Shown here: one piece after another, positions 20,113 through 30,990 of the stretch | How the letters are laid out: every line of letters starts with the position of its first letter | Numbering within the stretch: the first letter of the stretch is position 1 | NCBI GenBank assembly: GCA_007922195.1 | Contig: ML682123.1 | Coordinates: 1 to 64,000 of the forward strand | Direction: 5' to 3' | Origin: Podocnemis expansa | Lineage: Eukaryota; Chordata; Testudines; Podocnemididae | DNA: 64,000 nucleotides | Notes under the pieces: generated by a model | What the model saw: only the letters and a program-made list of their open reading frames with translations | What the model was told of the DNA's origin: nothing | Database searches by the model: none | Made by a program: the position numbers and the translations under genes

Positions 20113-20760
20113 ACCAAAAAAAAGAAAAGAAAAAAAAATTATTAAGAAGGAAAGCTTTCCACTGCTATAATTGGTATATATGGAGGAGCTTGGTTTTCCA
20201 GACCAATTAGCAAAGCCAGTGCTGAAAAACTACATGAGAAGGCTGCAAAACACCAAGCCTCTGGACTGCATTGACATGCAGAAAGCCTTATAAACCAGTC
20301 ATTGTCAAAGTTAACTACAGAAGTACTTAAGGAGGCTGCTAAGAATTCTAAAGACATGATACAGTGTATGTGAGAAAAGATGGATGTTGCATTATACTTC
20401 TTATTTAAACAAGAGATGCCACACACTACAAACTGGAGGCCAGTGTTATATGTGTTGTCACTTGTTAATCCTGAAGTTGGACACTAGTTCCAAACAAGAC
20501 CGCCAAATGCTCACTATCTTTCTGAAAGAAACTCAAGTGACTGGTTAGAAGCATGTGGTACAACTGTGAAAGACTCAGCAATTGAAAAAGTAAAAAACTC
20601 TCTCACCACATTCAAAACAATTGCATACAAGGCTGATGAATGCACTGTTGCAAATGGTCAACAAGTATTAAGTCACTGTGTGTGTTATCTTGATGTCAGT
20701 GGTAGGCCAGTAGATACATTTCTAGATGTTCAGGTGAAAGCCAGTCTGGACAGAGGCTAA
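20113..20760 (+). pseudogene. hAT-like transposase fragment (DUF4371-type region)
   Basis: Two overlapping broken frames give YFLFKQEMPHTTNWRPVLYV and then an open stretch, 20566-20760, with TIAYKADECTVANGQQVLSH and VCYLDVSGRPVDTFLDVQV. The pattern ADECT...QQ-LS-C-RYVD...-FL resembles the start of the catalytic region in hAT transposases and in proteins with DUF4371. Several stops and one frameshift are present. It lies between a TIR fragment (20028-20112) and a TIR-like right end (CAGTATAGACATAGC, 20797-20812). Confidence 0.45.
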
Positions 20761-20815
20761 TTTAGTTTGCATTAAGCCTTCTTAATTCAAACTAAATTAC
20801 CAGTATAGACATAGC
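20761..20815. repeat. right end of an AGTTCAAACTAA-type TIR element
   Basis: TTAATTCAAACTAAATTACC followed by AGTATAGACATAGCG matches the right ends of the elements at 26388-26666 and 23756-24365. Confidence 0.5.
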
Positions 20816-21540
20816 GCTAGAAACTGCAGTAGCTCAAGTACAGCACAGCACTCTGTCCAAAGGGCAAGATGGGCTGGCATTCTGTATAAACCTCAGAGAG
20901 TGGTTGGTCATCTAGTGCATGACTGCTGAGAAGCATCTGACCAGAACCCTGTGTGGATCAGGGCCTTCTGCACTGGAGATTTCGGAAACTTGGCTGTTGG
21001 GAATGTACCTATGAAAGATTTCTGTTTGCGATCCTGGAGGGATTGTGGCTATCAAGACAGGGTTGGAAGAGGGTGAACAGTTCTGCCTTGTATGCAGCAT
21101 CCCTCATAGATCTTCAAAGGTGTCACGGGCATTCAGAGTCACCCATGAGTGGTGAAATCTTATTCTAGTGAGGAAAGAACTGAGGTATCAACCACTGGAG
21201 CCACTAAGTAGGATGGCAAGATGCTGTCTATAGGAGAGCAGTATATTTTTGGTCTTTGCAAGTCTGTTGGTTTGAAGGATAGGGAAATCAGGAAGTCTTG
21301 CAAAAGGAAAACCTCACACTCAGCTCCAGCAAGAAGAAGCTGGAAATGTGTTCATAAGTGGCACAGCCATGAGGCTCACCAACTTGAGCCCCTGACAGAG
21401 GCACAAACTTCAATACAACAGCTGCTGGGCCACCCAGCAGCCAGTGGCCACAAGAAGGGCAGAGATGCTGGTGCTGACACCTCTGGTCTGCTCACAGCTT
21501 CTGGGCTCCACAGCTGCAAGTAGAGCGGAAGTACTGGTTT
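20816..21540. other. intergenic, nothing recognised
   Basis: Open frames at 20953-21168 and 21221-21523 have no motif I recognise and no splice context. This is probably decayed repeat sequence. Confidence 0.3.
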
Positions 21541-21764
21541 AAAAAAAAAAAGGAGTCATGTGACACTTTAAGACTAACAGATTTGTTTTTCACATGAGCT
21601 TTCATGGGAGAAAATCCCACTTCATCAGATGCTTCGAAGATGGGTGAACTTACAGAATTGAATGAAAATAAATGCAAGGGGGTGTAAAACATAGGATCAG
21701 GTCATACAGTAACAGCAAATCAGAGCAGTTGTTAGGTTCAAACCATGGGAAGCCTGAAGTCTTA

Positions 21765-22296
21765 TTACCTTTTGTAATGGGAAAAGAACCCATAGTCTTG
21801 ATTCAATCCTCCTTTCACAGAATTTAGTTTTCCTATTAATTCGAGTTCAGCTGTTGCTCTTTGAAGTCTTGATGTCCCAGTCAAATCTCTGACGATGGTC
21901 GTTAACAAATCATTTATTGCGTGATTAGAAAGATGGAAGTGCTCAGCAACTGGTTTCTTTGTTCTCTGATTTCTGATATCAGCTGTGTTCATTTATTCTT
22001 TTGCACAGCAATTGTCCTGTTTGTCCAACGTATAAGGTGTTGGGGCATTTCTGGCACATGATGGCATAGAACACATTAGTAGATGAGCAGGTAAATGAGC
22101 CTTTGATGGAGTAGCAGGCTTGATTAGGACCTATGATGGTATCTATTGTGCAGATATGTGGGCAGACTTGGCAGCCTGGTTTGTTGCAGGGGTGTGTGTC
22201 TGCTTTAATGTTTCTGTTGTTAGATCTGTAGTTGCTGGTGAGTATCTGTTTAAGATTGGGCAGCTGTCTGTGGGCAAGGAGAGGTCTGTCTCCCAA
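21765..22296 (-). pseudogene. Penelope GIY-YIG endonuclease domain (frameshifted)
   Basis: Frame 22296-21979 has the Cys-rich linker (CNKPGCQVCPHI) and the nuclease core NVFYAIMCQKCPNTLYVGQT followed by an R-x-NEHS segment. Frame 21992-21765 continues with VAEHFHLSNHAIND and ATAELELIGKLNSVK. The paired F/GIY-x10-YxG motif is typical of Penelope GIY-YIG endonucleases. One frameshift with an in-frame stop near 21985 breaks it. Confidence 0.75.
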
Positions 22297-22625
22297 CGCT
22301 TGAGAGAGAGAGGGATCATCTTTTAGAATAGGCTTTAGGTCCTTAATGATCTGTTGCAGAGGTCTGACTTGAGGGTTGCATGTGGTGACTAGTGGTGTTC
22401 TGTTGTTTTCTTTCTTGCACCTCTCCTGTAGTAGATGACTTCAGGGAACCCGTCTAGCTCTGTCAATTTGTTTTCTTACTTCCCCAGGTGGGTACTGTAG
22501 TTTCAAGAATGCTTGATAGAGAGCCTCAAGATGTCCGTCTCTGTCCGAGGGACAAGAGCAGATGCGGTTATATCTTAGGGCTTGGCTGTAAACAATGGAT
22601 CGTGTGGTGTGTTTAGGATGGAAGC

Positions 22626-23330
22626 TCAAGGAAGTAGGTAACTATACCAATCAATAGGTTTTTGGAACAGGGTGGTGGTGATGTTTCTATCCCTGATTTG
22701 TACTGTAGTGTCAAGAAAATGTATCTCCTGTGTGGAGTGTTCCAGGCTCAATTTGATGGTGAAGTGGAAATTGTTGAACTCTCTGTGAAAATCTTCAAGA
22801 GCATCCATGTCATGGGTCCAGATGATGAAGATGTCATCAATGTAGCATAAGTGGAGGAGAGGTGCTTTGGGATGAGACATGAGGAAACATTGTTCTAAGT
22901 CGCCCATAAAGATGTTGGCATATTGTGGGGCCATGCGGGTACTCATAGCAGTTCCACTGCCTTGGAGATATAAATTATCCTCAAAGCTGAAATGATTGTG
23001 GATGAGAACAAAGTCACAAAGTTGAGCCACAAGGTATGCTGTGCCATCATCCAGGATGGTTCTTCTAATAGATTGTAATCCATTTTTGTGTGGGATGTTG
23101 ATGTAAAGAGTGTTTATGTCCATAGAGACCAGGATGCTGTTTTCTGGAAGTTCACCAATGGATTGGATTTTCCTCAGTAAGTCTGTGGTGTCTTGAAGAT
23201 AGCTAGGAGTCTTGATAGCATAGGGTCTGAGCAGGGAGCTCCCATAGCTTGCTAAGCCTGCTGTAAGAGTGCCAATGCCTGAGATGATGGGGTGTCCAGA
23301 ATTTCCTTTTTTATGGATTTTATGGAGCAC
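22626..23330 (-). CDS. Penelope reverse transcriptase domain (truncated)
   Basis: A continuous 234-codon frame starts inside the RT domain: LHKIHKKGNSGHPIISGIGT, then SILVSMDINTLYINIPH (palm), GTAMSTRMAPQYANIFM and the catalytic YIDDIFIIW. Penelope elements use this RT for target-primed insertion. A stop at 22626 and frame changes separate it from the endonuclease part. The thumb region continues in another frame at 22441-22629 (LQYPPGEVRKQIDRAR). Confidence 0.8.
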   Translation of the reverse strand: MLHKIHKKGNSGHPIISGIGTLTAGLASYGSSLLRPYAIKTPSYLQDTTDLLRKIQSIGELPENSILVSMDINTLYINIPHKNGLQSIRRTILDDGTAYLVAQLCDFVLIHNHFSFEDNLYLQGSGTAMSTRMAPQYANIFMGDLEQCFLMSHPKAPLLHLCYIDDIFIIWTHDMDALEDFHREFNNFHFTIKLSLEHSTQEIHFLDTTVQIRDRNITTTLFQKPIDWYSYLLP

Positions 23331-23433
23331 AAAATCTCATGCAATAAATGAAATTGTTAGTCTTTAAGTGCCACGAAACTCCTTGCTTTTTTTACTGAAC
23401 TAGAATAACATGGCTGCACCTTTGGAACATGGA

Positions 23434-23755
23434 AACAGAAAGGCTCTGATGGAAGATGGCTGAGCTCTAGCACAGATGTGTGTCTTCCTGACAACAGGAG
23501 TCTGTGGAGCAAGCTAGGTTGTGCGAATATATCTTTGAACTAGACGTGATATTCATTTTACCTTTCCACTTTGTACTCCTGTCCCATGGGTGGGACCAGA
23601 ATGAGCAGATGGATTCCAAGATGTCATTGTGGAAATCAGTAGATTTCAGAGTCAAAGGGGATCAAGGCTGATCTCCTGGATAACACAGGCCAGAGAATTG
23701 TTTCCCTCTCCCTGCCCCCCATGAATTCCTGTTTGAAGTAGAGCAGATCTCCAAA
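23434..23755. other. intergenic, nothing recognised
   Basis: No repeat termini or coding motif were found between the Penelope element and the next TIR element. Confidence 0.3.
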
Positions 23756-24365
23756 GGTGTGCCTACACTTAGAATTTTATCTGAATTGATGGCCACACTT
23801 ACTTTCTTCAGTTCAAACTGAGGAACTCCTTAGTTCAAATTGATGAAAGCTGACTTTGAATTGGTCAAACCTTGTTTGACTTTGAAGTCATGGTCAATTC
23901 AAATTCCAGCCGGCACAGGTATCCCTTCCCCCCCTCAGGGCAGCACTGCAGGAGCTGGGCAGGGGGAATCCCTTCTCTTCCTACCTGGCCAGGGGAAAAT
24001 ACCCCCTGCTCTAGCTTTCTGAGCCTGGCATGGGCAAAAGCATCCCCTGCCCAGTTCCTGCCACACCAAGGCTATGGCTGGGCAGGGGATGCTTTTCCCT
24101 GTGCAGGTCTCAAAGGGCTGGAGCCCTGCAGGGGATTGGGTAGTGGCATGGCCCTTCTTGTGGGCCATCTTGCCACACCTCCCATGGTGTCCCTCCTCCA
24201 ATTTGAATTAGCAAGTCCAGTCCATGGACATGCTAGTTTGAATTGGATTTTCTAGTGTGGCCATGTTCATTTGAATTGACTGAATTTGAACTACTAATTA
24301 TTAGTTTGAATTGATTAGTTCAAATTCAGTCAATTCGAATTAACACTCTAAATGTAGACATAACC
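23756..24365. mobile_element. TIR element (TTCAAATTGA family) with GC-rich core
   Basis: It starts GGTGTGCCTACACTTAG and ends CTAAATGTAGACATAACC. The arms carry TTTGAATTGA/TCAATTCAAA motifs. The core (23915-24200) contains GGGGATTGGGTAGTGGCATGG and GCCACACCTCCCATGG, which recur in the elements at 14632, 38602 and 57264. No exact TSD was seen. Confidence 0.6.
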
Positions 24366-24384
24366 CTAGAAAAACATCCCATTT

Positions 24385-24870
24385 CAACAGAGAATCCACA
24401 AGATTCCTTGGCAAACAGTTCACATGGTTAATTTCCCTCACTGTTAAAGAGTTACATCTGGTTTCCAGTCTGAATTTATCTAGTTTCAACTCCAACCATT
24501 CATTTCACGTCAGACCTTTCCCTGTTAGATTGAGGAGCGCTTTGTTATTTTGAAAAATAAGCACTATTTCAAAATATATTTTCCCTGTATAGGTACTGTT
24601 TGATTGGGATCAAATTTTCTAACCCCTTAATCATTCTTGTGGCTCTTCTCTGACCCCTCCACAATATATTCCTGAACTGAGGGCACCAGAACTGGACACA
24701 GGATGGCAGCAGCATCACACCAGAGCCAAAGCCAGAGGGAAAACAATCTCCCTTTTCCTTTTTGCTGTTCCCCTCTCTGTGCATCCTTAGCTGTTTTTGC
24801 CATGGCATCTCAGGATATTACAGATGGCTGATGATCCACCACAACCCACTGAACTGTGGCAGGATCTCTG
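24385..24870 (-). mobile_element. old CR1 LINE fragment (3' part)
   Basis: The text follows the RT-to-3' order of CR1 read on the minus strand, parallel to 45350-45950: AGAGTTACATCTGGTTTCCA, TGTGGCTCTTCTCTGACC, ACTGGACACAGGATGG, GCATC-TTAGCTGTTTTTGCCA and GATGATCCACCACAACCC. It is heavily mutated. The true 3' terminus is not clear. Confidence 0.6.
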
Positions 24871-25634
24871 TGGTTCTGAGAGAGCCCATGGGCACAACTG
24901 ATATTCCTTGGCCATTTCACAGCATGCATTGTGTGCTTGTGCCCAGTCATCCTAGCGATGGGCCAGGTGGGAAGCTATGCCTTTCTCTGATCCCTGTCAA
25001 ATGCCATGTAACAGGGGCTAATCACTGGCTGCATCACTCCTGGGCTCTGGTCCAACAGCACCGAAGTCTCCTCTTCTCCTGCACCTGGGATCCCTCACAG
25101 CCACCAGTACACCCCATGGGGACTTGTTGTATCAGTTATACCAGCGGTGATATCTCCTGAGCAACCATCAGAAGCAATCCAATTTCTTTTTTCCTCCAAG
25201 ACCAAAAATGAGAATTTTGTTTCCCTTTATTTTAGGATAGCATCTCTCAAGTTTTCAATAACTGAAGAGCTGTTAGATTCACAGGATTCACAGGACAGCT
25301 GGAGTTTCCTGCAATCCACAGCTGCTGGAGGCATGGGATTCCTGCACAGTGTTAAACCAAAGCTGTGCAAATCTAGCCCCCTTGTTTCCAGCCATTGCAC
25401 ATGGGAGGGGGGGGAGCTGGAAAGGGAGCTTCAGAGACTAACAAGAACATATATAGAACCTTTCTTTTTTGAATGGTGGTTGAATAACTGAGGGGCCAGC
25501 TCTTCTTCTGTAGGTCAGCTTCTGCCTGTAAATGTCCTGATCATGGGTATTGCAAGACAAGCCACATTTAAGGGGATTTGTTTTGATTTTAGCTGGTTTA
25601 ATGGTTACAGTTTGACAGAATTTCAAATCACATT
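24871..25634. other. intergenic, nothing recognised
   Basis: Chance open frames (24871-25491) lack recognisable motifs. A short poly-G stretch occurs near 25405. Confidence 0.3.
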
Positions 25635-26014
25635 GGGTACGTCTACACTATGTGTTTAAGTCGACTTAAGGGCCCATAAGTCAACTTAAACAGAGCCTTG
25701 TCTACACTGCAGGGCAATAAAGTCAACTTTAGGGTCCAGTAAAGTCGACCTTATAAGGTCCACTTATAAAGTCGACTTTACCATTAAGTTGACGTAATTA
25801 AGTCGACTTAAGGCAATGTGGACTCATTAAGTCGACTTAATAAAATCGACTTAGTGCAGCGGGACCATTAAGTCAACTTTATAAAGTCAAATTAAGCCAG
25901 GACATCCATTTAAAGTTGATTTGATGTAGTGTGGACTCACTCAGGCAACTTTAAGTAGACTTTATTAAGTCAACTTAATAAAGTCAACATAACTTTTACA
26001 ATGTAGACATAGCC
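25635..26014. mobile_element. TIR element (GTCGACTTAA family), 380 bp, TSD ATT
   Basis: The ends GGGTACGTCTACACTATG and CAATGTAGACATAGCC are inverted, and ATT flanks both ends (25632-25634, 26015-26017). The interior is built of AAGTCGACTTAA palindromes at irregular spacing. No coding sequence. Confidence 0.8.
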
Positions 26015-26387
26015 ATTGTGATCCAGAGCAGGGCAACGCTGGGAATAGTTAGGCTGCTGCCTCTGCCTGTCTCTCTGCTGCAGACCACGGCCCATATAGA
26101 TTACTGATTTTTTCAATAGCTCCTGGCAAGATCATTTGAACCAGGTAGGAATTGTATTACGAAGGCGGAGAAAACTCATCCTCAGTGTCAAGGTCTCCAA
26201 ATGCAAATTGGGGCTGCTCAGTTGTCCTACCTAGGACATAGAGTAGGCAGTGAGTTGATTCACCTTGACCTATTAAGGAGAAAAGCCATTCAGAACTGGC
26301 CTGGACCCTCAAACCAAGAAGCAAGTCCAATCCTTTACTGGTCTGGTCAAATTTTATCATAGGTTTGTGATGGGGTTTAGTGACATT

Positions 26388-26666
26388 GGCTATCTTTACA
26401 CTGGCAAGTCAGTCCAGACTTAGGAGGCTTAGTCTGGACTAAGTTAGCCCTGGCGACACCAAGCTTTCCATAGTGGTTAGTCCAGACATAAGCAGTTACT
26501 TTGAACTTCAGTTTGAACTAGGCACAATGTGGCCATGGGCTAACACTTAGCTCGAACTAGAACATGCAGTTAGTTTGAACTAAGTCCACAGTTAGTTCAA
26601 ACTAACCTCAAACTTCTTATTTTGAACTAACAAGTTTGAACTAATTTCTATTGATGTAGACATAGC
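26388..26666. mobile_element. TIR element (AGTTCAAACTAA family), 279 bp, TSD ATT
   Basis: It runs from GGCTATCTTTACACTGG to TTGATGTAGACATAGC, flanked by ATT (26385-26387, 26667-26669). The interior has TTAGTCCAGAC and TAGTTCGAACTA motifs in both orientations. Confidence 0.75.
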
Positions 26667-27070
26667 ATTGTAACTTCCACAACACACTTTGCAAATAGGG
26701 GAAAACCATAACAGGTGGGCTGGACAGAGGCCTGTGAGAAAGGCATCCAAAACATAAAAGAGACTTTTGTCTAAAGAGCCTGTTTTGATTGGCCCTGATT
26801 TCAGCAAACTATTTCAGAAAATTGAAGCAAAGTTGGAGGAGGGGGAGTTGGGGAGAGATACCACATTTTCTTCTTGAGTATAAAACTGATCTTCCTCCCC
26901 ATTACACAGACCTGTGTGGTCACCAAACAAAAATGCAACATCAAAGATGTAAATGTACAAAGGGGTTATTAATTTAAATTTTAACTGTGTAATAAAAAAA
27001 ATTCAGAATTTGTCAAATTGTGTCCCTTTGATGTGACTGATTACCTGGTTGGAATCTAGCCCTTCAGGAA

Positions 27071-27154
27071 TTTGACATGGAAATAATTTACATCAAGGGA
27101 CCAGAAAATGTAGTCACTGATGTCTTACTGAGGTGTGGGGACCTGCAGGCATAA
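27071..27154 (+). pseudogene. LTR-retroelement RNase H tail fragment
   Basis: One frame reads FDMEIIYIKGPENVVTDVLLRC and then a stop. The pattern matches the end of the RNase H region of Ty3/gypsy or retroviral pol (typically xVxGxxNxVADALSR). It is an isolated relic with no neighbouring pol blocks identified. Confidence 0.5.
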
Positions 27155-27604
27155 CCAGGAGCCTCAGTGACACCTCTACCTACACCAGTTTTGCATGGGG
27201 ATTGTAACGCTGGCAGGCCAGATGCTGACACTTGCTACCTGTAATCACTTAAAATCTATCTCTCTGTAATTAATGAATCTGTTTTATATATTACCTAAAC
27301 CAGTGGCAGCTCTAGATATTTTTGGATGTGGGAGGTATAGAAGAGGCACAGTGAATTTCAAGGTGGGCAAGCGCTCATGCTAAACTTATTTCCTCTGAAA
27401 TAAATCCTACTGACTTAGATGAACTTAGGTGACATAGTTTGTTCTTTATACTGCAAGCAAGCATTAACCAACCAAATTCAAATTAAAAGGAAAACAACTT
27501 CCAAACAACTCCCTATGTAAACAGAAGACTGATAATGGATTTCTTTCAAATACAGCTGCTTACTTTTGAGCTAGTACTAGTACAGACACATCCAGGAATA
27601 TACT
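27155..27604. other. AT-rich intergenic, nothing recognised
   Basis: No open frame or repeat terminus was found. Confidence 0.3.
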
Positions 27605-27954
27605 AGGGGTGTGTTCACACAACAGTCTTATTTCAAAACAACAGAGGTTGTTTTGAAATAAGAAAGGCCATGTTCACATGACACACCATTGTTTCGAAAC
27701 AGCTTAAACCCCATGTGGGGACGAAACAACATTGTTTCGAAACAATGCCATCTGAACATGTTGTTTCAAAACAACGGTAACTCATTTAGAAATTACTGTT
27801 GTCTGAACTTGCTATTTTGATTCCTGCTTTTTTCCATAATTCGAATTAACAAACTGTTAATTCAAATTAACTTATTTCGAAATAAGGCGTTATTTTGATA
27901 CAACTTGTATCGAAACAACTTGTATCGAAATAACCCCCTATGTGTGAACATAGC
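27605..27954. mobile_element. TIR element (TTTCGAAACAA family), about 350 bp
   Basis: The ends GTGTGTTCACACAACAG and TGTGTGAACATAGC are inverted. The interior has GTTTCGAAACA palindromes and TTGTATCGAAACAA. This GTGTTCACAC sub-type matches the elements at 44358, 56580 and 38020. The TSD is not clear. Confidence 0.7.
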
Positions 27955-28560
27955 GTGTCAGTGAGAGGAAGCAGAGCAAACTGAGATAAGACAACCCCTG
28001 GCCAAGTAAGAAAGCCAAGAGAGTCTGCTGTTTACCCAAGATCTGGCTGATCAAACTGGCAGAACACAAATGGGCTTTCCTTCATTTCAGACTCAAAGAG
28101 ATCACCTGAGTCTGCATAGCAGCTCTTCTTTGATTTCTGATTTTTGTTTCAATCATTTCTGAATGGTCAGCCCTTAGCCCCCTGTTATACTGCACAATGA
28201 CCATCCAAAATAGTCCTCTACTGTACAATGTGTTCAGATAGAATCAGGCGCCAGTCACAAGCAAGAAGGAAATGAAGGTGACATTAACCTAAGGGGCTTT
28301 TTGTAAACTTGCGCTGTGAGTGGTCTTGTTGATACTCTCTGGGATCAATGTGCCTGTGTGACCTAGGGTAAATTACTTTGGTTTGATCTACTTGAGCATC
28401 TTTGGAGACTTTTGGACTGCAAGTATGAGAACTACTTTGGATATACTATGTAAAGAGCGTATGGGTGTGATCCTTCACAGGAAGGACTGTCTGGAATTTG
28501 AAATTGCAAAAGCATTAAAACAAGATCTGTAAATAAAGTAGAGCTGATAACCTCTGGTCA
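27955..28560. other. intergenic, nothing recognised
   Basis: Low-information sequence between a TIR element and the hAT fossil. Possibly the 3' flank of the hAT element. Confidence 0.3.
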
Positions 28561-30990
28561 TGGTGATCTTTCAGGTATGAAAAGGCAACAGCACATATAC
28601 GGTCAGGTGTTAGAGAGTTGGCCAAGTCTGGTGCTGTTCTTCCTCATGTATGAGATACCTTTTTTTGCAATTCAATCAAGTGGGAAGTCATTGAGAGGGA
28701 GGAGAACAGAGGCAAAATACACATGTAAATATCTACAGAAGTGGAATCTGCCAATTCTTATGCAATTCTGCAAAGCAGTTAACCACTGCTTCAGGGTCAA
28801 GGGCTTTGGAAAGTCTCTTTTCTATTGCCAGTATGGCAAAGTTACATAGGTGTTCATCATGCATATTGTTCCTCAAATGGTCTTAATTTGATGCAGACAC
28901 AAAAATATCTGTTTACAGCTTGCATTTGATGCAGGTATGGTGACGGCAATACCAGACAATTGATATGTCTGAAAGGACATTTTCAGTTCTTCAAGCAGAT
29001 TAATCACTTGGTTCATTGTGGCAACTCTTACTTCTCTCATGTTCATGCCGCTCTAAAATTTTTGGAAAAAGTCTCAGTTCTGCTTCACATCCATCCAGAT
29101 ATCAATATTGTAATGTCTTGAAAATGGTCTGTGTTTCTTGAAACAAGAAAATAATAGCACTTTGGACTGAATGCACTGACCACATTTAAAACATGGGAGT
29201 TGCTTGTAAATCATTGTTTGAGTTCACTGATGGTGTGATTACAAATAGGAAGGAACATCCTTACTTTAAAATAATGGTTTTGGAAGCATACTTTCTACTG
29301 TGTTGAGTTCAGTAACGTAGCTTTGAAATTTTGGGGACATACAGCGGATTTTCTTCTGCAATAATCTTTACATCAGCCATGATTTTTGTTGAAATTCTCC
29401 TCATGATCCCTCAGACCTTGCAGTTTATCAATCAAAGAGTTAAGAAAGAAGCAAGTTTGAGCCACATCATAATCTGATTTCTGCAAGTAACCTGATACCA
29501 CTTTCAAGAAGTTCAAGTTCAAGAAGCACTTCACTAAAAAAATTCAGACAAAACACAAAGAAAAAGTCTATCTGGTTTAGAAGCTACATGCCTCTACACT
29601 TCTTTCAGAATTTGATTAATTTCTGATTACATTCAGAAGCAATAAAATTACTGAAAATATTGCTTTAACAGCTAAGTATGATGCAATCTGACATACCCAG
29701 GGAGTCTCTGACAATTTCTTCAATTCAATAATTCTGCTTACAGTTTCTTTTTTGCAATTCAATGAAATGTGAATGCACAGAGAAACATGATAGAAACATA
29801 CGTAGTTGTTGAAGAAGCGTAAAGAACTTTGCAACAACATCTATGTTTTTACAGACATCAACAATTGTTAAGTTCAACCTGTGGCTGTAACAATGAGCAT
29901 AAATAGCTTGTGGTACCTCTTCCAGAAACTGTGCTTGCACATTGTGCTCCACTTATTACACTGGAATCATCATAGGTTTGTGCTATGCAGGTTTTTATAT
30001 CAATGCCACAACATGCCAAGGCATTATTTATATAACTTATTAGTGGAATAGCATCCAATGAATGATATGGACAAAACCCAAAATATCTGTAGGAATAATG
30101 GAGGACCACTGAAATTTGTTTCTGCTTATATATGTCAGTTGTTTCTTTGGCAATTAATGCAAAAAAAAGGCAGCTTTAACTTGTTGGGAACTGACTAGAA
30201 TATTCTGTTCATGATACTTAACAATTCTTCTTGAATTGAATGATGTGTATACTTTGCATTACGAGGTAAACTATCTATTTTAGGCTGAATTCTGGGATCA
30301 TTGTTTGTAGCTAGCAGCAAGAGTGCAAGAAAATTTCCTGTTGTCACTCATCTCATCACTTTCCCAGTGTCCACGCTGAGCAATTTTTTTGTTTAGAGGT
30401 GAACAAAAGAATTCCTGCAAGAGTAGCCGTGTAGTGTCTATTTTCTCAGTTCTTTATGAGCATCACTTAACTGGACTAAAACTGAGTCTCCTTTGAATGC
30501 ATGTGTTGTCTGTAACTCTCCCAAGCCACCATACAGTCTCTGTGGACAGCATTTCTGTTATGCAGCATCAGATCTGAATCATTCTCAGTAGCCTTTTTCC
30601 AGTTGCTGTACCTCTTGTGACTAAGCACATTTGCACCACTACTTGCATCCTTTCCAGTGAAATGGCAACAAGCAAAGCAAAGCACAGCATTTTCTAGTGC
30701 ACTGTATTCCATGATCTGTTGGCATGATTTGTCAAATTTTGTTGGTGGGAAATATTTTAGCACTGACTGTGTAGGACTTTCTTGCTTAGACTGTGCAATG
30801 TCACTTGGACCAGGTCATTTATTTACATAAGTACACCCACCTCAGGCAATAGACCAGCACATGGCACCCCCAGATCATTTTCCTCATCACATTTGTCCTC
30901 ATAAACACCAGACTCACTAGTACTGCAAAATTCCTCCTCCCAACAAATGCTTCCTTCATTGGACTTTTCTAAGGAACCTCCCTGTACTTC
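28561..30990 (-). pseudogene. hAT-superfamily transposase fossil (ZMYM1/PRKRIR-like)
   Basis: Minus-strand blocks occur in the hAT order. 30763-30476: an N-terminal TTF-type zinc-binding part (FACCHFTGKDASSGANVLSH, YSNWKKATE). 30109-29858: YDDSSVISGAQCAS, the catalytic-core segment with a Gln/Asp pair. 29952-29725: QFLEEVPQAIYAHCYSHRLN, a hallmark of ZMYM1-like hAT proteins. More decayed C-terminal text continues to about 28577. Many stops and frameshifts are present. These proteins are domesticated or active hAT transposases in vertebrates; this copy cannot make protein. TIRs and an 8-bp TSD were not located. Confidence 0.7.

Larger units (their letters stand above)
21541..23433 (-). mobile_element. 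Penelope-like retroelement with inverted terminal arms
   Basis: A degraded reverse transcriptase and a GIY-YIG endonuclease lie on the minus strand. Left arm 21551-21730 is an inverted copy of the terminal text also seen at 4791-4979. The right arm fragment 23337-23433 (TTAGTCTTTAAGTGCCACGA, CTCCTTGC, ACTGAACTAGAATAACATGG) is in the opposite orientation. Inverted flanking repeats around a Penelope coding region are known for this class. The N-terminal part of the protein is missing, so the copy is truncated and inactive. Confidence 0.8.

Noticed and set aside
25635..26014. Regularly spaced GTCGACTTAA palindromes that resemble an array
   Set aside because: Not CRISPR: there are no uniform spacers, the genome is eukaryotic, and the block has TIR ends and a TSD.
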